Both the position numbers and the translations under genes were made by a program. The notes beneath the pieces were generated by a model. The model saw only the letters and a list, made by a program, of their open reading frames with translations, was not told where the DNA came from and made no database searches. This document shows positions 35,033 to 43,800 of a stretch of DNA of 64,000 bases, one piece after another. Position 1 is the first letter of the stretch; each line of letters starts with the position of its first letter. Source of the DNA: an uncultured Aquimarina sp. (lineage in GTDB: Bacteria; Bacteroidota; Bacteroidia; Flavobacteriales; Flavobacteriaceae); contig CANLYR010000003.1 in the NCBI GenBank assembly GCA_947495425.1, forward strand, positions 62,001-126,000. Reading direction: 5' to 3'.

Positions 35033-36447
35033 TGCTCCTGCAAGAATGGAAATACAGTAAATTTTCAATACTCCTTATTTTTATTGGCATTCTTTTGTAT
35101 TGGAGTTTTGCATATCAATTAGAACGAACTGACTTTATACAAATGATCAGTCTATGGACTGTGCTATTTTTTGTTTCGTATAGAATCATTCAGTTAAACC
35201 CTAATAATTGGAAGTTTCTTGCTAGTGCTGCATTAGTATTTAGAATCATATTCCTATTCGCTACTCCTAATTTATCACAAGATTTTTATCGATTTATTTG
35301 GGATGGGCGGATGTTATTAGAAGGGCTTAACCCCTATTTATCATTACCCGAAGTATGGATTGCAAATGGTAACGCTCCTATTGCTCAAGCTCAGGAATTA
35401 TATAATGGCATGGGGCAACTAAATGGTAGCCATTACACCAATTATCCACCGGTAAGCCAATTTTGTTACTTTATTGCCGCTTTATTGGCCAGTAAGAGTA
35501 TTTGGGGATCTGCAATAGTCCTTAGGTCAATTATTATTCTGGCAGATATCGGTACATTTTTTTTTGGAAGAAAGCTTTTAAAATCACTTCACCTTCCTGA
35601 AAACAGGATTTTTTGGTATATACTGAATCCTTTTATTATCATAGAACTTACAGGAAACCTTCATTTTGAAGCGGTAATGGTGTTTTTTATTATCTGGTCG
35701 TTGTATCTTTTACATAAAGGATATTGGTATTGGGCAGCAATTATACTTGCACTTTCGGTTTCAGTAAAACTAATTCCTTTATTGTTTTTACCGCTGTTCT
35801 TTCAGAAATTTATTTTTGGTCAACGAAAGGGTTTTGACACCACGCCTATCGGTAGACAGGAACTTAGCCTGAAATTAGGGTTGCCAAAATTGATAGGGTT
35901 TTACAGTATTGTACTCATCACTGTTCTTATAACATTTGCTCCTTTTTTATCAGAAGCATTTTTTCATAATTTCAAAAGAACAATTACACTCTGGTTCCAG
36001 AGCTTTGAATTTAATGCAAGTATTTTCTTCATTATTCGTTGGATAGGATATCAAATCGTTGGATGGAATGTTATTGAAACAGCAGGAAAGATTTTGCCGT
36101 TAGTAACCATCTTCATTCTTTTGGGGCTAACATTCTTCAGGAAAAATAGAACTACACCGCAATTGATCTCGGCCATGGTTCTGGGGATTTGCAGCTATTA
36201 CTTCCTATCCACCACAGTACACCCATGGTATATCGCTGTACCTTTATCGCTTTGCATATTTACGAACTATAAATTCCCGATTGTATGGTCTTTTGTAGTT
36301 ATTTTGAGTTATACGGCATACATACATCCTAATTTTGAAGAAAACCTATGGATGGTAGGATTAGAATATCTTATCGTATTTATAGTTTTTGGTTGGGAAG
36401 TTTATAAAAGATCTGAAAATACTAAATCAAAAGTTCTTCAATATTGA
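35032..36447 (+). CDS. GT-C membrane glycosyltransferase (polyprenol-phosphate-sugar-dependent, GT87/DUF2029-like)
   Basis: The 471-residue protein has about ten to twelve membrane helices. The first large loop carries SQDFYRFIWDGRMLLEGLNPY (about residues 82-102), the acidic-loop pattern of polyprenol-dependent mannosyltransferases. A second conserved feature is TNYPPVSQ near 138. It ends near WEVYKRSENTKSK. GT-C enzymes take the sugar from a polyprenyl phosphate on the outer face of the inner membrane. It is the last gene of the four-gene operon and meets the ATPase gene tail-to-tail 35 bp later. The acceptor is unknown. Confidence 0.8.
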   Translation: MLLQEWKYSKFSILLIFIGILLYWSFAYQLERTDFIQMISLWTVLFFVSYRIIQLNPNNWKFLASAALVFRIIFLFATPNLSQDFYRFIWDGRMLLEGLNPYLSLPEVWIANGNAPIAQAQELYNGMGQLNGSHYTNYPPVSQFCYFIAALLASKSIWGSAIVLRSIIILADIGTFFFGRKLLKSLHLPENRIFWYILNPFIIIELTGNLHFEAVMVFFIIWSLYLLHKGYWYWAAIILALSVSVKLIPLLFLPLFFQKFIFGQRKGFDTTPIGRQELSLKLGLPKLIGFYSIVLITVLITFAPFLSEAFFHNFKRTITLWFQSFEFNASIFFIIRWIGYQIVGWNVIETAGKILPLVTIFILLGLTFFRKNRTTPQLISAMVLGICSYYFLSTTVHPWYIAVPLSLCIFTNYKFPIVWSFVVILSYTAYIHPNFEENLWMVGLEYLIVFIVFGWEVYKRSENTKSKVLQY

Positions 36448-36482
36448 ATATCTGTTGCAAAAAAGTTTAAATCACTTCTATT

Positions 36483-37922
36483 TCACATAAAGCCATTTTC
36501 TTCTTCCCTCAAAGTCAAGGTTCGTTTACCTACAGTGTATGCATAAGTGCTAGAAGGTAAAAATTGAAGATTTAAATCTCTATAATTTAATTCTCCTGCA
36601 ACATTTATTGTTGTAATAACTGGATTTACTATTTTATTCTCAATACAAAATTTATATAAACTTTTTAATTCATTTGGTTTTTCAAAATATCGATTAGTCC
36701 ATTTAATTTCTAAAGCCCACATAGGCTTGAGATGTGCGTCAAGACCTACCATATCGACCTCACCATTATTCCATCTAGCATACCAAGGAGTAAACTTATC
36801 TCTATGCATCCATTGAGAAAATATTGCTGTTTCGACCAGATTACCCATAAGTTCATCTGTAGCTGTAATAGGTGAGAATAAAGCACTTCGTAAAGAAGGA
36901 TTCGTTAGGTAAATTTTAAAAAAATTATCTCTTTTAAATTTTTTACCACTTTGATCAATTCTTTTAACTTGTTTTATCAAATATGCTGCTTCAAGGTATT
37001 CAATATATTTTTTAAGAGTATTTTTGGGAACACCTGATTGCTTGCTTAATGTTTCCAACGAAAATTCTCCTCCGCTATTATAAGCAATTGTTGTAAACAT
37101 AGAATTTAATTCTCTTGTGTCATTAATCCCGTAAAGGCTTGGCAAATCTCTTAGAAGAACTTTATCTACGATATCATGTCTTATATATCGTCCTGGATTT
37201 GCTTGAATTTTTTTAGAAAAAATCACTTCTGGGTACCCTCCGTAATTTATATAATCGATAAAGTGTTTATTTAATTCATCGAGATGAGTCGATGTATAAA
37301 ATTCAACTTTTATGTTATTCCACTTTATATCAATTGGTTTAATAATTCTATCAAATCCTTTTAAAGAGATGTATTCATGAAACGTTAATGGCGGCAATAA
37401 AAAATCTGTAAATCTTCCTGCACCACTCTCATTACTTTTAAATTTTAATGCTGCAGCTGCAGAACCAGAAACTATAAATTTATCTTGCCTGTAGCTATCC
37501 ACTAAGGACTTGAGATGTACTTCCCAGTCTTTGCAATATTGAATCTCATCAAATATAATATGCCAATCAGACTTGTCTTCTATTCCTGTTGCTTCTTTGG
37601 CATATAAAAATAGTTGTTCTAAAGCAATGTTATTATAAATTGGATTTTCTATGGTAATAAATATAATTTTATTAGGATTGACTCCATTTGAAATTAAATC
37701 TTCTACCATGTGATAAAGCATTACAGTTTTACCTACTCTTCTTGGCCCCATTAAAACGACAGCTCTTCTTATATCACGTTCATAAACTAAAGGTTTAAAT
37801 AATTTAAAATATAGTCTTCTAGGCATTTCATTGTAATCCTCTTCTATTTGTCCTGTGATCCACCAAGGGTTTTCAAATTTTATCCTATCCTGAACCTGCT
37901 CTTTAGATATATTTTTTAGCAT
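36483..37922 (-). CDS. AAA ATPase with DUF4143 / PD-(D/E)XK-like C-terminus
   Basis: The 479-residue protein has an AAA_14 domain with Walker A G59-PRRVGKT and Walker B WHIIFDEIQ (D125, E126). A winged-helix-like middle follows (FSLETLSKQSGVPKNTLKKYIEYLEAAYLIKQ, which contains a helix-turn-helix). The C-terminal DUF4143 region shows E-VDMVGL and ALEIKW, the spacing of a PD-(D/E)XK nuclease-like fold. Such ATPases are widespread in Bacteroidota and archaea, and their role is unproven. The start codon lies one base from a perfect 38-bp inverted repeat. It stands alone, oppositely oriented to the GT operon. Confidence 0.85.
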   Translation of the reverse strand: MLKNISKEQVQDRIKFENPWWITGQIEEDYNEMPRRLYFKLFKPLVYERDIRRAVVLMGPRRVGKTVMLYHMVEDLISNGVNPNKIIFITIENPIYNNIALEQLFLYAKEATGIEDKSDWHIIFDEIQYCKDWEVHLKSLVDSYRQDKFIVSGSAAAALKFKSNESGAGRFTDFLLPPLTFHEYISLKGFDRIIKPIDIKWNNIKVEFYTSTHLDELNKHFIDYINYGGYPEVIFSKKIQANPGRYIRHDIVDKVLLRDLPSLYGINDTRELNSMFTTIAYNSGGEFSLETLSKQSGVPKNTLKKYIEYLEAAYLIKQVKRIDQSGKKFKRDNFFKIYLTNPSLRSALFSPITATDELMGNLVETAIFSQWMHRDKFTPWYARWNNGEVDMVGLDAHLKPMWALEIKWTNRYFEKPNELKSLYKFCIENKIVNPVITTINVAGELNYRDLNLQFLPSSTYAYTVGKRTLTLREEENGFM

Positions 37923-37923
37923 A

Positions 37924-38005
37924 ATAATTCTTATATAAACAAAAATAACAAAATAAGATCAATAAACTGATCTTATTTTGTTATTTTTGTTTATATAAGA
38001 ATTAT
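37924..38005. repeat. Perfect 38-bp inverted repeat at the ATPase start
   Basis: 37924-37961 is exactly complementary to 37968-38005 around the 6-nt loop ATAAAC. The right edge lies 40 bp after the pseudouridine synthase stop and the left edge one base before the ATPase ATG. The hairpin would therefore cover the whole leader and perhaps the promoter of the ATPase. It could also terminate the upstream gene. Confidence 0.8.
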
Positions 38006-38045
38006 GTTCTTCTTTTTTTTCTTTATTTATGAAATTATGAAAACC

Positions 38046-38873
38046 TTACATCATCTTTAAATTAATCACTTCTTGCTCAGTAAGTATACGCCAGTGACCA
38101 CGAGGTAAATCCTTTTTGGTCAACCCTCCAAAGATTACTCGGTCCAACTTAATTACCTCGTAGTTAAGGTGTTCAAAAAGCTTATTGATGATATTGTTTT
38201 TTGAGGATTGTAATTGTACTCCTATTTCGTTTTTTGAAGCACCCTCGATATAAGAAATCTCATCTACTTGGATAAATCCTTCCTGCAGTTTAACTCCTTT
38301 CTGAATCTTTTCGAGATCTTCAAATTTTAAATTTCTATTTAATTCAACATGAAAGATTTTACGAACACCACTTTTATGATGTGTTAATTTTTTTTCTAAA
38401 TCTACATCGTTTGTAAAAAGTAATAATCCTGTTGTGTTGCGTTCTAATCTCCCAACAGGTTTCAACGGATATTTTGAAGCATTGGCAACTAAATCCATAA
38501 CCGTTCTGGTTTTCTCAGGACTGGTGCTTGTTACGAAACCTTTGGGTTTGTTAAGTAATACATATTCTTTTTTGTGAGGCGTAATCAATCGTCCATCAAA
38601 CTTCACCTCATCCGTTAATTTCACTTTATACCCCATCTCGGTTATCGGCTTGCCGTTCACCCACACACTACCGGTCTGTATGTATAAATCTGCTTCTCTT
38701 CTGGAGCACACGCCAGAATTAGCCACAAATTTATTGAGTCTTATTTCATCTGAGTCAGCTATTTTTTTTGGTGTTCCTTTTGCTTTTTTTACTGGCGCAT
38801 TGGCGCGTACAAAAGTTTTTCCTTTTGATTTCCCACTTCTTTTTCCTCCTCCGGAATTATCTCCACGACCCAT
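38046..38873 (-). CDS. rluB: Pseudouridine synthase, RsuA/RluB family
   Basis: From the ATG at 38873 the product is 275 residues. A basic N-terminal tail rich in Gly, Ser and Lys is followed by an S4 RNA-binding domain (IRLNKFVANSGVCSRREADLYIQTGSVWVNG) and the synthase domain with YVLLNKPKGFVTS. The motif normally GRLDxxTxGLL reads GRLERNTTGLL, so Glu144 stands where the catalytic Asp is expected. A TATCTTTG promoter element at 38889-38896 would put transcription start below the upstream ATG at 38891, which supports 38873. The enzyme isomerises a uridine in 23S (or 16S) rRNA; the target is assigned by family only. Confidence 0.8.
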   Translation of the reverse strand: MGRGDNSGGGKRSGKSKGKTFVRANAPVKKAKGTPKKIADSDEIRLNKFVANSGVCSRREADLYIQTGSVWVNGKPITEMGYKVKLTDEVKFDGRLITPHKKEYVLLNKPKGFVTSTSPEKTRTVMDLVANASKYPLKPVGRLERNTTGLLLFTNDVDLEKKLTHHKSGVRKIFHVELNRNLKFEDLEKIQKGVKLQEGFIQVDEISYIEGASKNEIGVQLQSSKNNIINKLFEHLNYEVIKLDRVIFGGLTKKDLPRGHWRILTEQEVINLKMM

Positions 38874-38888
38874 ATCTAAAATTTTTTG

Positions 38889-38896
38889 CAAAGATA
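38889..38896 (-). promoter_or_regulatory. -7 element of the pseudouridine synthase gene
   Basis: The minus strand reads TATCTTTG followed by C, a full match to TAnnTTTG. Transcription would begin about 7 nt downstream, near 38882, between the two possible ATGs. Confidence 0.6.
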
Positions 38897-38921
38897 GCTG
38901 TTTACTTCATAGGTTCAACAA

Positions 38922-39878
38922 CTAATCTTCATCAAACCGAACCGTACTTTGCCGTTTTCTATTGACGTGTAATTGAGTAACATCTGGTCTCGAATAATGA
39001 CCAACCGGATCAAAATTCTGACGTTCTTGTAGCACTCGATTAAAATCTAATGTTTCTATCAACAACCCTTCTTTGTTTACGACAGGCTCAAGAATCCATT
39101 CTCCATCAGGTCCTGCAATGCAAGATCCACCATTACCCAAAATATCAGGCGCTTCTTTTAGAATTTCGTCTAGATGCGCTGTAGTGACCGGAAAGTCTTC
39201 TTTTCGCATCAAGCCAGACACAGAAATCACATAAGAACGTGATTCTCTGGCAATAAAACGAGTAATATCTTTGGTGTTATACTCACTGCCTGGCCAAACT
39301 GAGATGTGCAAATTTTCTCCCTGACCGTATAATGCAGCTCTGGGTAGAGGCATCCAGTTCTCCCAGCAATTTAAGCCTCCCACAGTAAATGCTTTTAATG
39401 GATGAACAAGCAAGCCGTTACCATCTCCAGGAGACCATGTTAATCGTTCTTCATAAGTGGGTTGTAGCTTTCTATGTACCGATTTAATTTCTCCTAATTC
39501 ATTAATATACACCAAAGAGGCGTATAAACTATGCCCACCACGATCTAGAGGTCTTTCTATAATACCTAAGTATACAGCAATGTTATGTTCTGCAGCAAGC
39601 TTGCATATGGAATCCAAATCACCATGTTCAATAACAATAGCATTCTGGGCATAATGTGCATGGATCTCTTTTTGAATGGTACTATCAAATTTTGCCCCGT
39701 TGGTAAGTGCTACCCAAAATGGATATCCCGGTAAAAGTGATTCTCCAAAAACAATTAACTCTGCCTTTTTTGAAGCAGCGTCACTAATTGAATTTTTGAT
39801 CTTTTTGATGGTAGCTAATTTATCAAGCCAAACAGGAGAAATTTGTGCTAAGGCTACTGTTAATAATTGTTCTTTCAT
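38922..39878 (-). CDS. Nitrilase-family carbon-nitrogen hydrolase
   Basis: From the ATG at 39878 the product is 318 residues. The Glu-Lys-Cys triad is visible: E46 in VFGESLLPGYP, K137 in SVHRKLQPTYEERL and C171 in GGLNCWENWMPLPR. The CWENWMPL motif is that of true nitrilases and cyanide hydratase relatives rather than amidases. Such enzymes hydrolyse organic nitriles to acids and ammonia; the natural substrate is unknown. The ATG at 39941 would add 21 residues of atypical sequence. It follows the neighbouring gene's promoter region on the same strand by only 26 bp upstream of 38896. Confidence 0.85.
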   Translation of the reverse strand: MKEQLLTVALAQISPVWLDKLATIKKIKNSISDAASKKAELIVFGESLLPGYPFWVALTNGAKFDSTIQKEIHAHYAQNAIVIEHGDLDSICKLAAEHNIAVYLGIIERPLDRGGHSLYASLVYINELGEIKSVHRKLQPTYEERLTWSPGDGNGLLVHPLKAFTVGGLNCWENWMPLPRAALYGQGENLHISVWPGSEYNTKDITRFIARESRSYVISVSGLMRKEDFPVTTAHLDEILKEAPDILGNGGSCIAGPDGEWILEPVVNKEGLLIETLDFNRVLQERQNFDPVGHYSRPDVTQLHVNRKRQSTVRFDED

Positions 39879-40316
39879 AAAATGTAATAATAAATATCTT
39901 TGATTTCTGAAATTATTCCTTTTGGTAATACTTGGACACATTACTAGTGTACAAAAAAATGATTTTCAAGGAATTATCTGCAAAAAAGAGTATACTGTGA
40001 AACCGTAAATTAACCTTTAGATAACATAAGATCATACATAAAAAACTAGAAATCAATACCAATTCTACTCAAACGCTGAGGATCTTTTATACTAAAACTC
40101 TTTTTGTACATATTTCGAAAAAGTAAACATATAAAAAGTATATATCATTCAACGTTTAATTTGCGTTAAAACACATTCGTGTTAATCTAATAGTGATTAA
40201 ACCGATACATTCTAATAACACTGAAAATCAAAACAATATCACAATCAAATATAAATTTGCAATGTAAAATTAAAACAAACAATAATTTAAAAACTCAAAT
40301 CTTAAAACACAAAAAA
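39879..40316. other. Divergent gap with candidate -7 element at 40252-40259
   Basis: The 438-bp gap separates the nitrilase gene from a small secreted protein gene. TAAATTTG at 40252-40259 fits the TAnnTTTG consensus and implies a leader of about 50 nt for the gene at 40317. No -33 TTTG is seen. I find no RNA gene or hairpin here. Confidence 0.4.
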
Positions 40317-40658
40317 ATGAAAAAGTTAACAGTTTTAGTATTGGTATTCTTGGGGTCAATACAAGTTTTTGCTTCAGACAACATCCCTACAAGCTTAGAA
40401 CAACAATTAAGAAATGAAGTAGCTACGCTCTTAGAAAATCCACAAATTTTAGTAGAAAAAGAGTTGAGTGCTGATATCGAATTCACTTTAAATACTAAGG
40501 GAGAAATTGTTGTATTGCTTATAGAGTCTAATGAAGAATTGGTAGAAAGCTATGTAAAATCAAGATTAAATTACAAAAAAATAGATTCAAACCTATCAAA
40601 GAGCGAGAATAGAGTATACAAGCTTACGCTGAAAATCAAAAAGCCAAGAAACGCATAG
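40317..40658 (+). CDS. Small secreted protein of unknown function
   Basis: The product is 113 residues with a signal peptide ending IQVFAS. The mature part is one helix (SLEQQLRNEVATLLENPQI) and a beta-rich part (ADIEFTLNTKGEIVVLLIES...YVKSRLNYKKI). The layout (FTLNTKGEIVVL followed by a helix and R-L-N-Y-K-K) resembles a TonB-C-terminal-like or small periplasmic family common in Flavobacteriaceae, but I cannot name it. The ATG at 40317 places the signal peptide at the N-terminus; 40257 would add 20 polar residues. A strong terminator follows. Confidence 0.7.
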   Translation: MKKLTVLVLVFLGSIQVFASDNIPTSLEQQLRNEVATLLENPQILVEKELSADIEFTLNTKGEIVVLLIESNEELVESYVKSRLNYKKIDSNLSKSENRVYKLTLKIKKPRNA

Positions 40659-40684
40659 AGAAATTAGTATACTATGTATGGGGT

Positions 40685-40719
40685 AACAAAGCAGTTGTGT
40701 ATACGACTGCTTTGTTTTT
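40685..40719 (+). terminator. Rho-independent terminator after the small secreted protein
   Basis: AACAAAGCAGT (40685-40695) pairs with ACTGCTTTGTT (40706-40716) around a 10-nt loop, followed by a T-run. It reaches the stop of the convergent UbiA gene. Confidence 0.75.
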
Positions 40720-41629
40720 ACCAAAGAATTCGATCCAGAACTACGTTTAAATCAATGAGAATTATACTAAAAGTCCCGGAAACTATAATCAATTTTAAAA
40801 TATTATGTAACCATAAGTAATGTGTCTTTTTTTTGGATCCCCATACTACGATTAAAGATATCAAAAGAAGGGCCAGACAACCATAAAAGTAATAATACAT
40901 AAACCCTATTTCGTATCTGGTTAATAGTAAATACACAGGAATTCCTGAAGCTATAATCAGAGTAGTAATTATTCTTTTTGAAGATAATTCTCCATAAACA
41001 ACAGGAATTGTTTTATAGTCTTGTGCCATATCTCCTTTCAGATTTTCTAAATCCTTCACCATTTCTCTCATTATTAATATCAAAAACAGAAAGGTAGCAT
41101 GCACAAAAATAACCTCATCAAAGTTTTTGTAGTAAATAAAAACTGCAAAAAAAGGTGTTATCGCAAGCGTAGAAGCTACAGTATTCCCTATAATAGGATA
41201 CTTTTTAAGTTTATGTGAGTAAAACCAAATTCCAAAAATATATAATGAAAAAAACAGCACTGCTCTAAAAGATACATAACTGGCCAGCACAACAGATAAA
41301 AAATTCAACACAAAGTAACCTGTAAGCTTGGTTTGTTGGCTTACCAAACGATCAAGCATTGTTTTCTGGGGTCGATTAATCAGATCTTTCTCACTATCAT
41401 AAAAACTATTGATGATATAACCTGCAGCAATAACGCCTGCAGATGCTAAAACAATTACAAATAAATTTGGATCAAATATCACACCTCGTAACCTGATGTG
41501 AGGGGCTAATATAAATATAGAAGTAAGATATTGTGCAAGTACAATGATGAGTATATTGTACCCTCTCACAACAGAAAATAAACTCAATAGTTTCAGGAAA
41601 ATGAGTTTATTTTTTCTTGCAAGCATCAT
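40718..41629 (-). CDS. UbiA-family prenyltransferase (geranylgeranylglycerol-phosphate-transferase-like)
   Basis: The 303-residue protein has about eight membrane helices. The first aspartate-rich motif is NSFYDSEKDLINRPQK (near residue 85), and the second is KDLENLKGDMAQDYKTIPV. UbiA enzymes join a prenyl diphosphate to an aromatic or glycerol-phosphate acceptor in the membrane. The group to which it looks closest is often annotated as geranylgeranylglycerol-phosphate geranylgeranyltransferase. Three bases separate it from the mevalonate kinase gene, so its isoprenoid substrate is made by its own operon (inference). Confidence 0.82.
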   Translation of the reverse strand: MMLARKNKLIFLKLLSLFSVVRGYNILIIVLAQYLTSIFILAPHIRLRGVIFDPNLFVIVLASAGVIAAGYIINSFYDSEKDLINRPQKTMLDRLVSQQTKLTGYFVLNFLSVVLASYVSFRAVLFFSLYIFGIWFYSHKLKKYPIIGNTVASTLAITPFFAVFIYYKNFDEVIFVHATFLFLILIMREMVKDLENLKGDMAQDYKTIPVVYGELSSKRIITTLIIASGIPVYLLLTRYEIGFMYYYFYGCLALLLISLIVVWGSKKKTHYLWLHNILKLIIVSGTFSIILIDLNVVLDRILW

Positions 41630-41632
41630 GCA

Positions 41633-42568
41633 CTAAAAATTATAAACCACTTCTAGCTTATAATCCTTTAGTGAAGCTTGCGCTTTATCAAAATCTTGTG
41701 TAAACCCTAAAATATATCCACCCCCACCAGAGCCACATAATTTTAGATAGTAGTCATTGGTATCAATACCTTTTTTCCATAAGCTATGAAATTGCTTTGG
41801 TATCATGGGTTTGAAATTATCCAGAACTACATGAGATAATTCTTTAATATTGGTAAACAAGGATTTAACATCACCTTTCAGGAAATCGTCTACACAAGCA
41901 TCTGTATATTTTACAAATTGATTTTTGAGCATACTACGAAACCCTTCTTGTTTCATACTCTCCATAAAAAGATTGACCATTGGAGCTGTTTCTCCAACAA
42001 TACCACTATCCAATAAAAAAACCGCTCCTTTTTTGTTTTCTGTACTTTGCGAAGGAATTCCTGCTGGTTCAATATTATCCTTGGAGTGAATAAGAATCGG
42101 AAGGCTCAAATAACTATTTAACGGATCTAAGCCAGAACTACTACCATGGAAAAAAGATTCCATCAATCCGAAAATTTCTTTAAGCTTCAATAATTTATCT
42201 CTGGTAAGATTTTCTAAAACAGTAATCTTATCCTCTGCATATTTATCATAAATAGCGGCTACCAGAGCACCACTACTTCCTACACCATATCCTTGAGGAA
42301 TACTACTATCAAAATACATCCCAGTAGCTATATCGCTATTCAACTTTTGTAAATCGAATTGCACAATACCGCGATCTTGAATCTCTTCTAAGTATGTTGC
42401 AAAATTTTTAAGATTAGTATTTGATTGTTGCGCTTCCTGATCAAGTGCTTCAGAAACCTTCAATGCGCCTTTAAAAAAATTATAGGGTATAGAAAGACCT
42501 TTTGAGTCTTTAATAATACCATATTCTCCAAATAAAAGTATCTTAGAATAAAATAACGGTCCTTTCAT
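41633..42568 (-). CDS. Mevalonate kinase-like GHMP kinase
   Basis: The 311-residue protein begins SKILLFGEYGIIKDSKGLSI, the family's N-terminal motif, and has the phosphate-binding loop PQGYGVGSSGALVAAIY near residue 94. A third motif is LKLCGSGGGGYILGF near 280. GHMP kinases phosphorylate mevalonate, phosphomevalonate, galactose or homoserine; its position between the decarboxylase and prenyltransferase genes favours a mevalonate-pathway kinase. Which of the two pathway phosphorylations it performs cannot be decided. No second kinase gene is nearby. Confidence 0.8.
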   Translation of the reverse strand: MKGPLFYSKILLFGEYGIIKDSKGLSIPYNFFKGALKVSEALDQEAQQSNTNLKNFATYLEEIQDRGIVQFDLQKLNSDIATGMYFDSSIPQGYGVGSSGALVAAIYDKYAEDKITVLENLTRDKLLKLKEIFGLMESFFHGSSSGLDPLNSYLSLPILIHSKDNIEPAGIPSQSTENKKGAVFLLDSGIVGETAPMVNLFMESMKQEGFRSMLKNQFVKYTDACVDDFLKGDVKSLFTNIKELSHVVLDNFKPMIPKQFHSLWKKGIDTNDYYLKLCGSGGGGYILGFTQDFDKAQASLKDYKLEVVYNF

Positions 42569-42615
42569 TATATTGCAGAATTATATCCAATTTATATTCC
42601 TTCACTAGGATAAAG

Positions 42616-43701
42616 TTACGCTTTTTTTGCTCCCAATCCTATTTTGTCGCTAATATACTGCCCATTCTGACAATACGCAACTAACTCACTCTTAATGAAA
42701 TCCAAAACCTGATCTTTTTCAGAATTTGGATACAAGAGATGCACATTTGCTCCTGCATCTAATGTAAAACAAAGCTTGGCACCGGTTTCTTTTCGGTACT
42801 GCCATACTTTATTAATGACCAATAATGTGTTGGGTTTCATTAAAATAAAATAAGGTAACGAGGTCATCATCATCGCGTGTAATGTTAATGCCTCACTCTC
42901 TACGACTTCTATAAATGCATCCAAATCTCCAGAGTTCAGGATTTCTTTTAGTTTAGTGATATTTGTTGTTGCTTGTTCGAATCTTTTTTGAGAAAAGGGA
43001 TGCCCATGCATTAAGTCATGCCCTACTGTACTGCTTACTTGCTTTTCTCCCTTATCGATTAATAAAATCGTATCTTGATAATTCTCAAAATTATGATGAA
43101 TATTATACGGAAATTTAATGGCAAACGCATCACTGCTCCCACGTATTTCCTGATGTTTTCCCCATACCGTAATTGGTCCTTCGATACTTCGGCATGCGCT
43201 TCCTGAACCAAGACGTGCTAAAAAAGAAGCTTTTTGCAAACACGCAGCATCTGTAATCTCTGAATTTATCTTTTTTTCTAATTGCATTATACAATATGCC
43301 AAAGCACTCATTCCACTAGCTGAAGATGCAATACCGCTACTGTGCGGAAATGTATTGCTGGTCTCTATAGTAAATGTATATTGCTTCAAAAAAGGTACAT
43401 ATTTTTCTACTCTTTCAAAAAAACTTTGAATTTTAGGTTTGAAATCTGATTTTGGTTTTCCTTCAAAAAGTAATTCAAAATCAAAATCTACAGCAGTCTT
43501 GTCTCGCTTTTTATAGCGTAAGCTCGTCGTCGTTCTACAGAGATCAAGCGTAAAACTAATTGATGCATTTTCAGGAAGTTGCACAGGTCTTTTGCCCCAA
43601 TATTTAACCAATGCAATATTACTAGGAGACGTACAAACTACGACTCCCTCACTTGGTAGTTCTATAATTTTTGGTAGTACAAATTGAGGATAATCCATCA
43701 T
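42616..43701 (-). CDS. mvaD: Diphosphomevalonate decarboxylase
   Basis: From the ATG at 43701 the product is about 361 residues. The characteristic ALVKYWGKR motif appears in VCTSPSNIALVKYWGKR, the GHMP-like loop in FPHSSGIASSASGMSAL, then RLGSGSACRSIEGPITVWG and, near the C-terminus, FTLDAGANVHLLYP. It makes isopentenyl diphosphate from mevalonate diphosphate with ATP. A TATCTTTG element at 43721-43728 overlaps the ATG at 43722, so that upstream start lies before transcription begins; 43701 or 43698 is right. It heads the mvaD-kinase-UbiA operon. Confidence 0.88.
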   Translation of the reverse strand: MMDYPQFVLPKIIELPSEGVVVCTSPSNIALVKYWGKRPVQLPENASISFTLDLCRTTTSLRYKKRDKTAVDFDFELLFEGKPKSDFKPKIQSFFERVEKYVPFLKQYTFTIETSNTFPHSSGIASSASGMSALAYCIMQLEKKINSEITDAACLQKASFLARLGSGSACRSIEGPITVWGKHQEIRGSSDAFAIKFPYNIHHNFENYQDTILLIDKGEKQVSSTVGHDLMHGHPFSQKRFEQATTNITKLKEILNSGDLDAFIEVVESEALTLHAMMMTSLPYFILMKPNTLLVINKVWQYRKETGAKLCFTLDAGANVHLLYPNSEKDQVLDFIKSELVAYCQNGQYISDKIGLGAKKA

Positions 43702-43720
43702 AAAGCAACTAATTTTGGGC

Positions 43721-43728
43721 AAAGATAA
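43721..43728 (-). promoter_or_regulatory. -7 element of the mevalonate operon
   Basis: The minus strand reads TATCTTTG followed by CCC. Transcription would start near 43714, before the ATG at 43701. Confidence 0.6.
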
Positions 43729-43800
43729 GTGCTGTTATTCATTTAAAGCGTATTGCAGTAAAAATAAATTGCTATTTTAGTACTGCACTAAATCATTTTG

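Noticed and set aside
39895..39902. Plus-strand TATCTTTG
   Set aside because: It matches the -7 consensus, but no plus-strand gene begins until 40317, and a nearer -7 element at 40252 fits better.
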